Source: Okapia johnstoni (taxonomy: Eukaryota; Chordata; Mammalia; Artiodactyla; Giraffidae). Taken from it: a stretch of 64,000 nucleotides of DNA. The translations under genes were made by a program, and so were the position numbers. Positions 11,507 to 23,129 of the stretch are shown piece after piece (the stretch's first letter is position 1; the number at the start of each line of letters is the position of its first letter). The notes under the pieces were generated by a model. The model was not told where the DNA came from and did no database searches. It was given only the letters and a program-made list of their open reading frames with translations. Location of the stretch: contig CM044307.1 in the NCBI GenBank assembly GCA_024291935.2, forward strand, positions 95,423,461 to 95,487,460. The letters run 5' to 3'.

Positions 11507-13039
11507 GTTCAGTTCAGTTCAGTCACTCAGTCATGTCCGACTATTTGCGACCCCATGAATTGCAGCACGCCAGGCCTCTCTGTCCATCGCCAACTCCCGG
11601 AGTCTACCCAAACCCATGTCCATCGAGTCGGTGATGCCATCCAACCATCTCATTCTCTGTCGTCCCCTTCTCTTCCCGCCCCCAATTCTACCCAGCATCA
11701 GGGTCTTTTCCAATGAGTCAACTCTTCGCATGAGGTGACCAAAATATTGGAGTTTCAGCCTCAACATCAGACCTTCCAATGAACACCCAGGATTGATCTC
11801 TTTTAGGATGGATTGATTGGATCTCCTTACAGCCCAAGGGACTCTCAAGAGTCTTCTCCAACACCACAGTTCAAAAGCATCAATTCTTCGGCGCTCAGCT
11901 TTCTTCACCGTCCAACTCTCACATCCATACATGACCACTGGAAAAACCATAGCCTTGACTAGACGAACTTTTGTTGGCAAAGTAATGTCTCTGCTTTTAA
12001 ATATGCTATCTAGGTTGGCCATAATCTTCCTTCCAAGGAGTAAGCGTCTTTTAATTTCATGGCTGCAATCACCATCAGCAGTGATTCTGGAGCCGAAAAA
12101 AATAAAGTGTGACACTGTTTCCCCTGTTTCCCCATCTATTTCTCATGAATTGATGGGATCAGATGCCATGATCTCAGTTTTCTGAACGTTGAGCTTTAAG
12201 CCAACTTTTTCACTCTCCTCTTTCACCTTCATCAAGAGGCTCTTTAGTTCTTCTTCACTTTCTGCCGTAAGGGTGGTATCATCCACATATCTGAGGTTAT
12301 TGATATTTCTCCCAGCAATCTTGATTCCAGCTTGTGTTTCTTTCAGCCCAGCGTTTCTCATGATGTACTCTGCATAGAAGTTAAATAAGCAGGGTGACAA
12401 TATACAGCCTTGACAGACTCCTTTTCCTATTTGGAACCAGTCTGTTGTTCCATGTCCAGTTCTAACTGTTGTTTACTGACCTGCATACAGGTTTCTCAAG
12501 AGACAGGTCAGGTGGTCTGGTATTCCCATCTCCTTCAGAATTTTCCACAATTTATTGTGATCCACACAGTCAAAGGCTTTGGCATAGTCAATAAAGCAGA
12601 AATAGATGATTTTCTGGAACTCTCTTGCTTTTTCGATGATCCAGCGGATATTGGCAATTTGATCTCTGGTTCCTCTGCCTTTTCTAAAACCAGCTTGAAC
12701 ATCTGGAAGTTCACGGTTCACGTATTGCTGAAGCCTGGCTTGGAGAATTTTGAGCATTCCTTTACTAGCATGTGAGATGAGTGCAATTGTGCGGTAGTTT
12801 GAGCATTCTTTGGCATTGCCTTTCTTTGGGATTGGAACAAAAACTGACCTTTTCCAGTCCTGTGGCCACTGCTGAGTTTTCCAAATTTGCTGGCATATCG
12901 AGTGCAGCACTTTCACAGAATCACCTTTGAGGATTTGAAATAGCTCAACTGGAATTCCATCACCTCCACTAGCTTTGTTCGTAGTGATGCTTTCTAAGGC
13001 CCACTTGACTTCACGTTCCAGGATGTCTGGCTCTAGGTG
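11507..13039 (-). mobile_element. BovB LINE, 1.5-kb best-preserved copy
   Basis: Minus-strand copy running from GTTCAGTTCAGTTCAG (the complement of the TGAAC tail) at 11507 back to the segment encoding LEPDILEREVKWALE at about 13039, where it is 5'-truncated. The C-terminal part of the ORF upstream of RT and the endonuclease are absent. The body carries few differences from the other young copies. No clear TSD. It is the strongest candidate for the youngest BovB in the window. Confidence 0.95.
11531..13039 (-). pseudogene. BovB reverse transcriptase, one frame with two internal stops
   Basis: A single frame of about 503 codons without any frameshift. Breaks: TAA at 12475-12473 (Glu codon GAA in related copies), TGA at 12142-12140 (the Trp of the T-S-W-Q/E-I-D-G segment), and an early final stop at 11530-11528, where an ACA-CGA in relatives reads ACA-TGA. 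RT motif A (FIDYAKAFD) lies near 12600-12570. Motif C reads YVDD (12289-12278). The C-terminal cysteine-bearing [13 protein letters not shown] and [10 protein letters not shown] regions are intact. The apparent frame continues past 13039 into flanking DNA to 13261, which is not BovB. Confidence 0.93.
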
Positions 13040-15506
13040 ATAACAATTATCAATAACAAATAAGGTGATTCTCTGCCCCACAAAAAAAAACAGAAATGAA
13101 AAAATTGAGTAAAGTAAAACAAAAACCAATATGCTAAAGGTTTTGGAGGCAACAGAAAATAATGCGAAAAGATACAAACATAGATAAACATAAATAAATA
13201 AAGAGAGCAAGGAGTAGTTAAGACTTTGGGCCGTAACACCAAAGGAATAGTGCTGACTCAAAAGTTATCCCACCCAAGTTACCATGACTATATGTTCTAC
13301 ATGTGAGTCTGAGGTCAAAGCCTTGCATAATTGTCTGTGCTGTACCTTCTGCATATCTTATCATATGAGCTTTGGCTAGGAGAGAAAACTAGTTAAGGAT
13401 TCAGAATCCTCATAAGTCTCAGAAGATATATAAAATATATCACATACTGTGATTTAGCTTGATTTACAGTAATAGAAGTTTAGAGAGGAAAAGGTCATTG
13501 TAGGATACTGTGGTTTAGTTTAAATAATTAACCTACTTATGGGAAGTTGTTTCATATCAGAACAATCTCATTTATTATAAATACTGAATCTTGGAAATGT
13601 CACTTACTGATTCTATGATATAAATGAGTCATATGGAATACCAGGCTGAATATTTAAACAAATCACTTCAGGATGATTATCCGTTATGACTTACCGGTGA
13701 ACTTTCTTATTATGAAATGAAGCTAACTGAAGACATAATCACTGAGTTATTAATCTAACATAATAATTATTCAATAAGTGTGTAAAAGGATATTGATGAA
13801 AGAAAGTCCATTTGCCACTAACTATAGTGATGTTTCATGGCACTTTTAGCCTCTTTTGTGATTTTTTTTTAAAGATATTATATTTTACTTAAACTCAAGT
13901 ATATGGATAATGACAGTTTAGAGGCTTATGAAATCCCTGAATAGTTTATGTGGCTACCCAAAAGTGCTTTGGGGCCAAGATGTACTTTAGGTTGACATTC
14001 TATGTAATCATTTATATTATAATGAAATGGGTCTACAAGGTATGTAGCAGATCAGAAAAAATTGATTTTTTAAAAAGAATAGCATCTTTTTATCCCTTCT
14101 TCTGCCCTTACCCTCTCAGGTTGCACAGCCTGTCAAAGCAATACATAGTTTCTACCTCCTGCTACGCTATGCTCAGTGGATGCTTAGTAAGGTCAGAAAA
14201 CTGAGCAAACAAGAACAAATGAATGAAACAGAACATTTTTATTTAAAAAAAAAAAAGGAAAGCATTTGGGAGAAATGGAAAAATAAATATGGTTCATGAT
14301 GAAAGTACTTTGCAAGGCATGTTTCATGTGACATTAATTCTATGAAATACCTTTATCTTGCCACAATCAATAAAAAAAATGCTACATTCAAATATGTGTG
14401 GAAAATCTGCATATTATAACAGATTCTAAGACATATTTGCATATCCACTGTTCTAAGACATGAAGAGAAGAAACTCATTTAAATTTGGTTAGCTATATGA
14501 TACTTAAATGTGTTTCATTACAGAAGTCTTTCTAGCATTTGATTCCTTTTAAGCAGCTTCTCAAATCAGGGTTCTGAGTATCATACTTTGGGAAAGCATG
14601 GTTTGGGTTAGACAGCCAAGTGTTGATTATTCCCTTCCAAAAAACATTGAAAGGGCAAAACATATTCAGAAGATAAACATTGTATATTAGGCTTTTTCAT
14701 GGATGTTTGTTCTATTTACAAAATTAAAAATGAACAGCTATCTATGAGTTCCTGCCACTAAAACTTGGACTCTTGCCACTCTAGATGGCTAGATGCTACT
14801 TTTATACCTTGAATCTACGTTAAAAATTAATGGCAGGGCACTGAAAGACATGATTTCCTTCTTCTCTACTAAATATACAGACAAGTAGAGTATAACTACT
14901 CCCTCACTGCTCTCAGCTTTTGTTAAGTGTTGCACCAGTCTTGTGACCAAGAGAAAGAAGCATGGTTCACTTAGAGAAGGAGTCCAACAGAATCCCACTG
15001 CTAAAGCCAAATATCTGTGAATTTAACCAGTCAAACTTACCAACAGTGTAGGGAAGTGTTTTGACACTCATTAATTTTTCAGAGCAGAAGTGTGTCCTCA
15101 AGTCATAAATTTCAGATTTCATTGGAAAAGAAGATAAAGGTTTTCCTCAATTCCTTACATAGAAATAAAAAAGCAATCTAACATGATTTCTAAACAAAGA
15201 AAGCATCTATTTTTACAGATGTTGTGTGTTCTCTCTTCATTCAGATATGGTGTCTATTTTCAGAAAGAGGTGCATTGTTCCTGTTGTATAATACATAGCA
15301 TTGTAGACCGTTATACCATCTTCTTCACATGTATACATGCAGGTAGCTGCATTTTTAAGTGCAATATAAAAAGTATACCCATTTTACCATTTCTCTTTTT
15401 CAGCAGGTATTCAGTTGTAACCAAAGTGGCCCTGCATATTAACACTGAAATAGAATCATTACATTTGATGACAAGATAATTTTTTGATTTCTCATTTGAT
15501 CATATT
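13040..15506. other. unassigned AT-rich DNA
   Basis: About 2.5 kb without a gene or repeat I can name. A poly-A-like run at 14245-14256 and an A run at 13081-13090 could be remnants of retroposon tails. Frames at 13033-13242, 13950-14204 and 14789-15010 show no domain signal. Confidence 0.5.
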
Positions 15507-15731
15507 TGTTGTTGGTGGTGTTTAATCACTAAGTTGTGTCTGACTCTTTTGTGACCCTATAGACTGTAGCCACCAGGCTCCACTGTCCATGGGATTTCCC
15601 AGGCAAATTTACTGAAATGGGCTGCTATTTCCTACTCCAGGGAACTTCCCAACCCAGGGATTGAACCCATGTCTCTGAGTCTCCTGCATTGTGGGTGGAT
15701 TCTTTACCCCTGAGCCATGGGAAAAGCCCCT
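15507..15731 (-). mobile_element. Bov-tA SINE
   Basis: Full minus-strand element: the BovB-tail end (TTGTTGTTGG start), body, then the tRNA head complement ending 'gagccatgggaaaagcccc'. ATCATATT occurs just outside each end (about 15500-15507 and 15733-15740), a likely TSD. Confidence 0.87.
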
Positions 15732-16974
15732 AATCATATTACATAAACGACTTAGCAGCAGCAGCAACATCTCAGTTCCTCGCAGGCATCATTAAGGCAA
15801 ACTCCAAGACTCTAGACACCAGTCCCTGATTCTGACTATCATTCTTTCCTGATTTATTCAATTTTATGGTCACCTCTACCCTGACTTTCCAACCTTTGAG
15901 ATATATTTGTATCATAAATTAAGATTAACTAAGGGCTATATGATCAGAAGGCATTTTGAATATGAGCTTTCTATTTCTGAAAAATCTACACAATGAGACT
16001 CAGAATAAAATTTATGGTAAGAAGAAACCTCTATGTCAGTTTATTTCATCATCCTCTCATGTCCTTTCTTGGTTGCACTGAACAGACTCAAAGTTAATCC
16101 TGGAATTATAATTCAGAGGTCAGAGATCAGAGATGTCTGAAACAGGAACAGACTGGGCGATCCATTAGGTCAACCCCTCAGCAGCTAGAAACTTACCTTG
16201 ATAAGTAGGTAAACAAAACAAAACAAAAACAAAATAATTCTCTACAAAGTATATTTTTGATGAGCTGTCATAAATCTTTTTTAGGAGAAAAAGATAGCTG
16301 ATTTGGGTTGCTTTTTGTCATTGTTTTGAAAATTTCAGCCTCTAGGTCTCATTAAAAGATCTCTCAAATTGACACAGGCTAGGACTCTTTGATTATGTCT
16401 TTTTCAGTGTGAGCTGAAATTTTCCTAGATCTTTTGCGATTTAGCTTAAGGTGACAGACTATTCTGGGGTGTTCAAAAAGTTTCCACAAACTCTCTGAGG
16501 TAGAATGCCACTCTGCCTCCAAGAAATGTGGATGCTGCCTTTGAAATTCCATATCAGAATGATCCATGACTGGAAGGAATCCATTCTTAAGGTTAATGTT
16601 ACAGCTCCTGCCACACTATTTTGTTTAATGCGTGGTGAAGGATCTTTCATCTCTGATGAGTCTTTTAGAGTCTAATTCCCACCCAGTGTTCTGCTTTACC
16701 CTGTAGCATGAACATATTTCCATGACTCTTAGCTTTTAACTGACAGAGAAGTTGCTTCCAACACATTTTCCTCAGTTGTTCTCAGTCACATTTGCCTGGT
16801 CAAATCCAGTTAATCCTTCCTCTCAGTTAGAAGTTTGAAATTCAAAGGCATAGTACCCTGACTCAATGGCATGTGAAATGAGAATACAGTTGGTCTCTTA
16901 TCTTTACTACTCAAATTATTTTTAGATGAAAGTTCAGCCTATATAGATAGAATGATAGAATTAACTTTAAGAAC
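15732..16974. other. unassigned DNA
   Basis: Starts with a roughly 24-bp SINE-tail-like piece ('cgacttagcagcagcagcaa', 15748-15767). The rest, including a slightly higher-GC part at 16380-16860, matches no family I can name. Overlapping minus-strand frames of 62 and 63 codons at 16379-16650 lack domain signal. AAAAC repeats occur at 16212-16233. Confidence 0.45.
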
Positions 16975-17213
16975 TGCCTAGGCAATGGCATCCCACTCCA
17001 GTACCCTTGCCTGGAAAATCCCATGGACAGAGGAGCCTGGTAGGCTTCAGTCCATGGGCTCGCGAAGAGTCAGACACGACTCACTTTTCACTTAAATGTA
17101 TTGGAGAAGGAAATGACAACCCACTCCAGTGTTCTTGCCTGGAGAATCCCAGGGACGAGGAGCCTGGCAGGCAGGGGTCGCATAGAGTCGGACACGACTG
17201 AAGCAACTTAGCA
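16975..17213 (+). mobile_element. Bov-A2 SINE (dimer)
   Basis: Two head-to-tail BovB-derived monomers: the first from 'ggcaatggcatcccactcc' to 'gacacgactcacttttcac', the second from 'ggagaaggaaatgacaaccc' to 'gactgaagcaacttagca'. No tRNA head. The second monomer has lost bases around 17165-17180. Confidence 0.88.
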
Positions 17214-18499
17214 TATTTAAATACCATAATTGTTGGTCTTTAAAAAATTACCCAGAACACAGAAGTAGTTTTTAGACAAAAGGTAACAGTGATGTTTTTC
17301 TATAGAATGTTAAAATTTTCTTAGTATGCACTAAATGACCAAGTGCCACATTGCAGCTGATTTGAATGAAAAATAATAAACCCTGTGACTTGCTGGGCTT
17401 ATGACAGTTATGTGTCCCAACTTTCTTTCAGAAAAGTGTTGCTGGAGAATCAGGGAACTCTCCATAGTTTGGTTTCTAGTTATCTGAATATACACACAAC
17501 AGAAGGTAGTTTTCAACCACTGTTTCCCCTCATTTTCCCCCTGAGAATAGTCTTGAACTTGTTTAGTTAAAAGCTTAAATGGTAAAGGAACTAGAAACGG
17601 TATTTAGGATTCTGTAAGGGAATAAAGAATTGAGCGCAGGCCCCTGTGAATAGTCTGTTGTGACATATGAACACAATTATGGTCTCAAACTGACCGCTGA
17701 GAATCCATGAACCTGGAGTAGACTGTGAAAAGAGTTGGTGCCCTTTCACTGAGAGAGCCTTGGTTCCTCTGCTACATTCATAGACAGCTCAGATTGAACA
17801 AAGAAAGACAAGCATGCACACTGAATGTGTAACCAGTTCAGAGGAAGAAAGGTTAATTAATAGCAGAGATTGGTAAGGTCACACTGAAATCCAAGAAAAA
17901 GACATTCTAAGGACACCATTGAAAGGCAGAGCATAAAAAGATCATAAATGGCAACAGGCAAACAGAGTGGAGGAAAAGTTGGATTTTGTTATAGTGTAGA
18001 GTTTAAATTTTTAAAGGGTTACTAAGATATGACCACAAAATTGTGAACCCCAGAGTTCATATCTTCCCCAAAGGATTATTTTAGTGAATTAGGAACAAAA
18101 ATTTTTTATAATATTTTAATTTTATCAACTGTTTCATGTTCAAATGGGCTCTGAAAATTGGTGGCTAATAGTATTATAATTGTTCTCTTCTTTTGTCAAT
18201 GTCAATTCACAATGTGTTCATTTACTTATTATTATATTAGTATTTTCTTACTTGTTCATCTGAGGCATTTAAGCTTTAATGATATAAATAATGTTTATCT
18301 TAAATATTTTGAACCATAGCTATTTGATTTTTAATTGTGGTTTTCATACACTTGAAGTTGTGATACTTTATGCTGAAAATCTATGAACATTCTCCTTTGG
18401 AATACCTTCCATTGCTTTTAAATTCAGAAAATTCCCCTACCTTAAATATTTTATTTATATCTTTATAGTATATAACACAGTTAGTATTATACAGAATCT
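17214..18499. other. unassigned DNA
   Basis: About 1.3 kb with no recognised gene or repeat. The segment 17630-17960 is less AT-rich than its surroundings. Confidence 0.5.
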
Positions 18500-18509
18500 A
18501 ATTATGATG

Positions 18510-19322
18510 GAATCAAGATTGCTGGGAGAAGTATCAGTAACCTCAGATATGCAGATGACACCACCCTTATGGCAGAAAGTGAAGAAGAACTAAAGAGCCT
18601 CTTGATGAAAGTGAAAGAGGAGAGTGAAAAAGTTGGCTTAAAGCTCAACATCCAGAAAACTAAGATCATGGCATCCGGTCCCATAACTTCATGGCAAATA
18701 GATGGGGAAACAGTGGAAACAGTGGCTGACTTTATTTTGGGGGAGTCCAAAATCATTGCAGATGTTGACTGCAGCCATGAAATTAAAAGACGCTTGCTCC
18801 TTGGAAGAAAAGCCATGACCAACCTAGGCAGCATATTAAAAAGCAGAGACATTACTTTGCCAACAAAGGCCCATCTAGTCAAAGCTATGGTTTTTCCAGT
18901 AGTCATGTACGGATGTGACAGTTGGACTATAAAAAAAGCTGAGTGCCGAAGAATTGATGCTTTTAAACTGTGGTGTTGGAGAAGACTCTTGAGAGTCCCT
19001 TGGACTGCGAGGAGATCCACCCTGTGCATCCTAAAGGAAATCAGTCCTGAATATTCATTGGGAGGACTGATGTTGAAGCTGAAACTTCAATACTTTGGCC
19101 ACCTGATGTGAAGAACTGATTCATTCGAAAAGACTCTGATGTTTGGAATGGTTGAAGGTGGGAGGAGAAGGGAATGACAGAGGATGAGATGGTTGGATGG
19201 CATCACTGACTCAGTGGACATATGTTTGAGTAAGCTACAGGAGTTGGTGATGGACAGGGAGGCCTGGCATGGTACAGTTCATGGGATCCCAAGGACACAG
19301 ACACAATTGAGCGACTGAACTG
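18510..19322 (+). mobile_element. BovB LINE 3' copy with 10-bp TSD
   Basis: 5'-truncated just upstream of RT motif C (YADD is encoded at about 18547-18558) and complete at the 3' end ('gagcgactgaactg'). Perfect direct repeats AATTATGATG at 18500-18509 and 19323-19332 mark the integration. The frame is open from the truncation point to 19111 and carries the LKSLL, MYGC and [10 protein letters not shown] blocks. A stop (TGA after YFGHLM) cuts the C-terminus. The long minus-strand frame over it is an antisense shadow. Confidence 0.93.
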
Positions 19323-19332
19323 AATTATGATG

Positions 19333-20340
19333 TTATTAGGGCATCATCTTAAATTTGCTCATTTGTGTTTGCTTCTGTCTTAACTGCAAAGTGGATAGTA
19401 AACAATTAAAACAGTTTACTTGTTCCCTTATATATTTTTTTCTTTTTATCATATAATGGAGAAAAATGATAGAGGAAATTATACTGCCTATTTTAGTAAG
19501 CATGTTTTAAAAGTACCTATTGAGTAACATGTTAATAATACAGTAGAATTCTTCAAGTCAATATTTTCTTCAAAGCCATTGCAAGTACTATATCTTTGAA
19601 CATTACACTTGACAAAAAGAACAGAAGGAATGATGGCATCTGCTCTACTAAGCAAGAACTTGAAGAGAATAAGAAATTATCAAAATGACATAATTTTTCT
19701 TTTCCACATAACACCTATAGTAAAGCATTACTTGGACATACAGAGTCAAAGGAACTCTGTATGTTTCTTTAGCATTATTACATATCTATTAATTACATAT
19801 TTGAAAACTGCATTGTGTTTTTAAATATAAAATATCTAACATTTATAATATATAAATATTATCTGTGGAATCACATTTATCATAATAAGAGATTTTATTC
19901 CATTTCTCACAAAAATAAAGTGGTAAACTGTAAGTTATTGAAACTTTTAAAAAGTCTTGAAAGTGTGAGTACAAGCATGTTTCACTTAATATAGACACTG
20001 GAGTAGGATGTGGTTTGTTTGGACAGGAACGGAGTCAGTTCTGATGCAGTTTTCCTTGGCATTCTGTTTACTTTGACTATCTATAGAAGCATGAGGGTAC
20101 AGATTATGAGTTAATGTAGAATTATGTTTTTCATAATTATCTGCTTAATAAGCAATGAAGAAACAATTTAATTAAAAGAGTAACATGTATAACAGCAAAA
20201 ATATTATCTGAGAACTCAGTCAAGGCTTTGGATTGAAAGTTGTCAGTTGACTAAACAACTATTAAATTAGAAACAAGAATCACACATATACAGCAACAGA
20301 AAATAATGATAATAAAAGTAATAATAATAATGATAATGAT
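19333..20340. other. unassigned AT-rich DNA
   Basis: No gene or named repeat apart from the AAT/ATG-rich simple sequence at 20300-20341. Confidence 0.5.
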
Positions 20341-20341
20341 A
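20300..20341. repeat. AAT/ATG-rich trinucleotide microsatellite
   Basis: Imperfect (AAT)n with ATG and AAG interruptions. Confidence 0.8.
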
Positions 20342-20700
20342 AGTGCATCTAGAATGCACCAAACATTGCTTTGAGCACTTTGAAAGTGAAAGAGTTAGTT
20401 GCTCATGCGTGTCTGACTCTGCGACCCTGTGGATTGTAGCCCCCAGGCTCCTCTGTCCATGGGATTCTCCGGTCAAGAATACTGGAGTGGGTTGACATTT
20501 CCTTCTCCAGGGGATCTTCCTGACCCAGGGATCAAACCCGAGTCTCTTGTATTGCAAATTGATTCTTTACTGTATGGGCCACCAGGGAAGTCCTTGAGCA
20601 CTTCAACTACATTTTAACCTTCGCAGCTTCATTTACTCTTCATGAAAACTTTATAAGGAAGGTATTAACAATATCTTCCACACCTTTTTATTTAGTTGTT
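20341..20700 (-). mobile_element. MIR SINE, split by a younger SINE
   Basis: Left part 'gcaccaaacattgctttgagcac' and right part 'cattttaaccttcgcagcttc...gaaaactttataaggaaggtattaac' fit the minus-strand order of MIR (core 'gtgccaggcactgttctaagcac', then 'ctcacaacaaccctatgagg'). A Bov-tA (20381-20593) interrupts it, so the MIR is the older element. Decayed, so moderate confidence. Confidence 0.62.
20381..20593 (-). mobile_element. Bov-tA SINE inserted in a MIR
   Basis: Complete minus-strand element from 'tgaaagtgaaagagttagtt' to the head complement 'gggccaccagggaagtcc'. Perfect 10-bp TSD TTGAGCACTT at 20371-20380 and 20594-20603. Confidence 0.92.
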
Positions 20701-20835
20701 TATAAGAATAAAATGTCAAAGATAAAGAGATGATGTGAAGCAAAATAACCATAACAGAAACTAAAGTGAAAACAAACAAAAAAATATATGAATCCAACTC
20801 TATCTGATTTTACTATTGCTATACAGGTATTTAGC

Positions 20836-21058
20836 GAGGGCTTCACAGGTGACTCAGTGGTAAAAAATCACCTGCCAATGCAGGAGTTGCAGGTTCGATT
20901 TCTGGGTCAGGAAAATCTCCTGGAGAAGGAAATGGCAACCCAACCCACTCCAGTATTCTTGCCTAGGAAATCCCATGGACAGAGGAGCCTGGGGAGCTAC
21001 AGTCTATGGAGTCGAAGAAGAATTGGACGTGAATTGGTGACTAAACAATAACAAAAAC
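20836..21058 (+). mobile_element. Bov-tA SINE
   Basis: tRNA head GAGGGCTTCACAGGTGACTC, BovB-like body and tail 'gactaaacaataac'. TSD GGTATTTA at 20826-20833 and 21059-21066. Confidence 0.9.
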
Positions 21059-21066
21059 GGTATTTA

Positions 21067-21378
21067 ACAGTTTTAAAAACATTTTATTTTCTCATAATAT
21101 GTGGTAAAATTATATTTTTAAAAAACAAGAGAATAATCTCATAATTCACAACAGTGGTTTCCAATAGTAGGGAAGAAGCACATAGAAAGTAACTAATTTG
21201 CAGTGTTGGCTTCTGAAGTTGGGTGGTAGATTCATGAGTGCTTGTTCTATGTCTATTACCAATATGTGACATTTATTATATACATATATGAGAGAGACAG
21301 AGTGTGTGCAAATAATAAAATGATCTCAAAAGTGCCTACAAAATATTCTTAATTTAAAAAGTCCATTTAGATAACATA
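21067..21378. other. unassigned AT-rich DNA
   Basis: No gene or repeat recognised. A short AT-rich simple stretch occurs at 21272-21290. Confidence 0.5.
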
Positions 21379-21411
21379 AGTGAGTGAAGTCGCTCAGTCA
21401 TATACAACTCT
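21379..21411 (-). mobile_element. SINE/BovB tail stub
   Basis: About 32 bp matching the start of a minus-strand Bov SINE ('gtgaagtcgctcagtcata'). It ends just before the BovB copy at 21421 and probably predates it. Confidence 0.6.
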
Positions 21412-21420
21412 ATAAGGGAT

Positions 21421-22449
21421 ATTCTTAAAAAGATGGGACTACTAGACCACCTTAACCACCTCTTGAGAAAACTGTATGCAGGTCAAGAAGCAACCGTAAG
21501 AACTACACATAGAAAAGCAGACTGGTTTCCAATCAGGAAAGGAGTATGTCAAGGCTATATACTGTCACCTTGCTTATTTAACTTACATGAAGAATACATC
21601 ATGTGAAATGCCAGGCTGGATGAAGCACAAGCTGGAATCAAGATTGTCAAGAGAAATATCAATAACCTCAGATATGCAGATGACACAACCCTTATGGCAG
21701 AAAGCAAAAAAACTAAAGAGCATCTTGATGAAAGTGAAACACGAGAGTGAAAAAGTTGGCTTAAAACTCAACATTCAGAAAACCAAGATCACGGCATCTG
21801 GTCCTATCACTTCATGGCAAATAGATGGGGAAACAATGGAAACAGCGAGAGACTATTTTTTGGGGCTCCAAAATCACTACAGAGGATGACTGAAGCCATG
21901 AAATTAAAAGGCACTTATTCCTTGGAAGAAAAGCTATGACCAACCTAGACAGCTTATTAAAAAGCAGACATTACTTTGTCAACAAAGGTCCGGCTAGTCA
22001 AAGCTATGGTTTTCCCAGTAGCCATGTATGGGTGTGAGAGCTAGACCATAAAGGAGGATGAGTGCCAAAGAACAGATGCTTTTGAACTGTGGTGCTGTGG
22101 AAGACTCTTGAGAGTCCCTTGGACTGCAAGGAGATCCACCCAGTCCATCCTAAAGGAAATCAGTCCTGAATGTTCATTGGAAGGACTGATGCTGAAGCTG
22201 AAACTCCAATACTTTGGTCACCCGATGCGAAGAACTGACTCACTGGAAAAGACCCTCATGCTGGGAAAGTTTGAAGGTGGGAGGAGAAGAGGACAACAGA
22301 GGATGAGATGGTTGGATGGCATCACCAACTAGATGAACATGAGTTTGAGCAAGCTCCAGGAGTTGGTGATGGACTGGGAAGCCAGCATGCTGCAGTCCAT
22401 GGGGTTGCAAGAGTCAGACATGACTAAGAAACTGAAATGAACTGAACTG
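21421..22449 (+). mobile_element. BovB LINE, 1.0-kb copy
   Basis: 5'-truncated in the RT domain (KILKEMGIPDHL-like start, heavily changed) and complete at the 3' tail 'aaatgaactgaactg'. Contains motif C as YADD near 21672-21683. Several one- and two-base indels, for example in 'aaagcaaaaaaactaaag' near 21700-21717 and 'agcagacattac' near 21965, split the frame. Open pieces include 21587-21889 and 22108-22332. AAGGGATAT (21414-21422) and AAGGGTAT (22450-22457) may be the TSD. Confidence 0.92.
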
Positions 22450-22457
22450 AAGGGTAT

Positions 22458-22645
22458 GTGTATGTACACCAATTGGGTCTTTCTGGAATTTGTATTCAAA
22501 ATTCTGGGCTTTTAAAGAGCAAATGAGGTAAGCATTATTATTTCCAGAAAGTTGTTTTAGTCAGGCTTATTTATGACCTTATTGAAAAATACCATGCCTA
22601 ACAAATTCTGTAAAAAGTATATGACTTAACACAGAATTTAGTTTT
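22458..22645. other. spacer between BovB copies
   Basis: Unassigned AT-rich DNA of about 190 bp. Confidence 0.5.
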
Positions 22646-22657
22646 TCTTCTTATCAT

Positions 22658-23106
22658 CAGTTCAGTTCAGTTCAGTTGCTCAGTTAGGTCCGACTCTTTG
22701 TGACCCCATGGACTGCAGCACGTCAAGAGGCTCTTTAGTTCTTCTTTACTTTCTGCCATAAGGGTGGTGTCATCTGCATATCTGAGGTTATTGATATTTC
22801 TCCTGGCAATCTTGATTCCAGCTTGTGCTTCATCCAGCCCAGTGTTTCTCATGATGCACTCTGGGTATAAGTTAAATAAGCAGGGTGACAATATACAGCC
22901 TTGATGCACTCCTTTTCCTATTTGGAACCAGTCTGTTGTTCAATGTACTGCATACAGATTTCTCAGGAGGCAGGTCAGGTGGTCTGGTATTCCCTTCTCT
23001 TGATGGATTTTCCACAATTTGCTGTGATCCACACAGTCAAAGGCTTTGGCATAGTCAGTAAAGCAGAAATAGATGTTTTTCTGGAACTCTTTTGCTTTTT
23101 CAATGA
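22658..23106 (-). mobile_element. BovB internal-deletion derivative
   Basis: Minus-strand copy in which the roughly 60-bp BovB 3' tail ('cagttcagttcagttgctcag' to 'gactgcagca') joins directly, near 22720-22723, to the middle of the RT ORF ('tcaagaggctctttagttc', the LKSLL segment). It then runs back to the FIDYAKAFD region. About 660 bp present in other copies is missing. The RT frame is open 22909-22667 through YADD but ends out of frame in the tail. Flanks TCTTCTTATCAT (22646-22657) and TCTTCTTACCAT (23107-23118) form an 11/12 TSD, so this is a separate integration. The copy at 33270-34075 has the same junction. Confidence 0.93.
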
Positions 23107-23129
23107 TCTTCTTACCATACCGAATGCTA

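Noticed and set aside
11817..12185. Long frames antisense to BovB, for example 11817-12185, 12410-12775, 18502-19029, 52516-52881 and 56717-57094
   Set aside because: They recur at the same places in every copy because they are the complement of conserved RT codons. They have no domain and vary with the sense frame.
12473..13261. A 262-codon frame starting in unique DNA and running into BovB RT, resembling a host-RT fusion gene
   Set aside because: The first 75 or so codons are low-complexity translation of AT-rich flank. No start context, splice signal or second exon is evident, and the BovB frame has an internal stop at 12475-12473.
16379..16650. Two overlapping minus-strand frames in a less AT-rich island, considered as a processed pseudogene
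   Set aside because: No similarity to a protein I recognise, no poly-A tail and no TSD.
20300..20341. Regular repeats that could suggest a CRISPR or iteron array
   Set aside because: Simple trinucleotide sequence without spacer-repeat structure, in a mammalian nuclear context.
21379..21411. A reversed BovB tail stub at the 5' end of a plus-strand BovB, suggesting an inversion during insertion
   Set aside because: The likely TSD (AAGGGTAT) lies between the stub and the BovB, so the stub was already in the target DNA.
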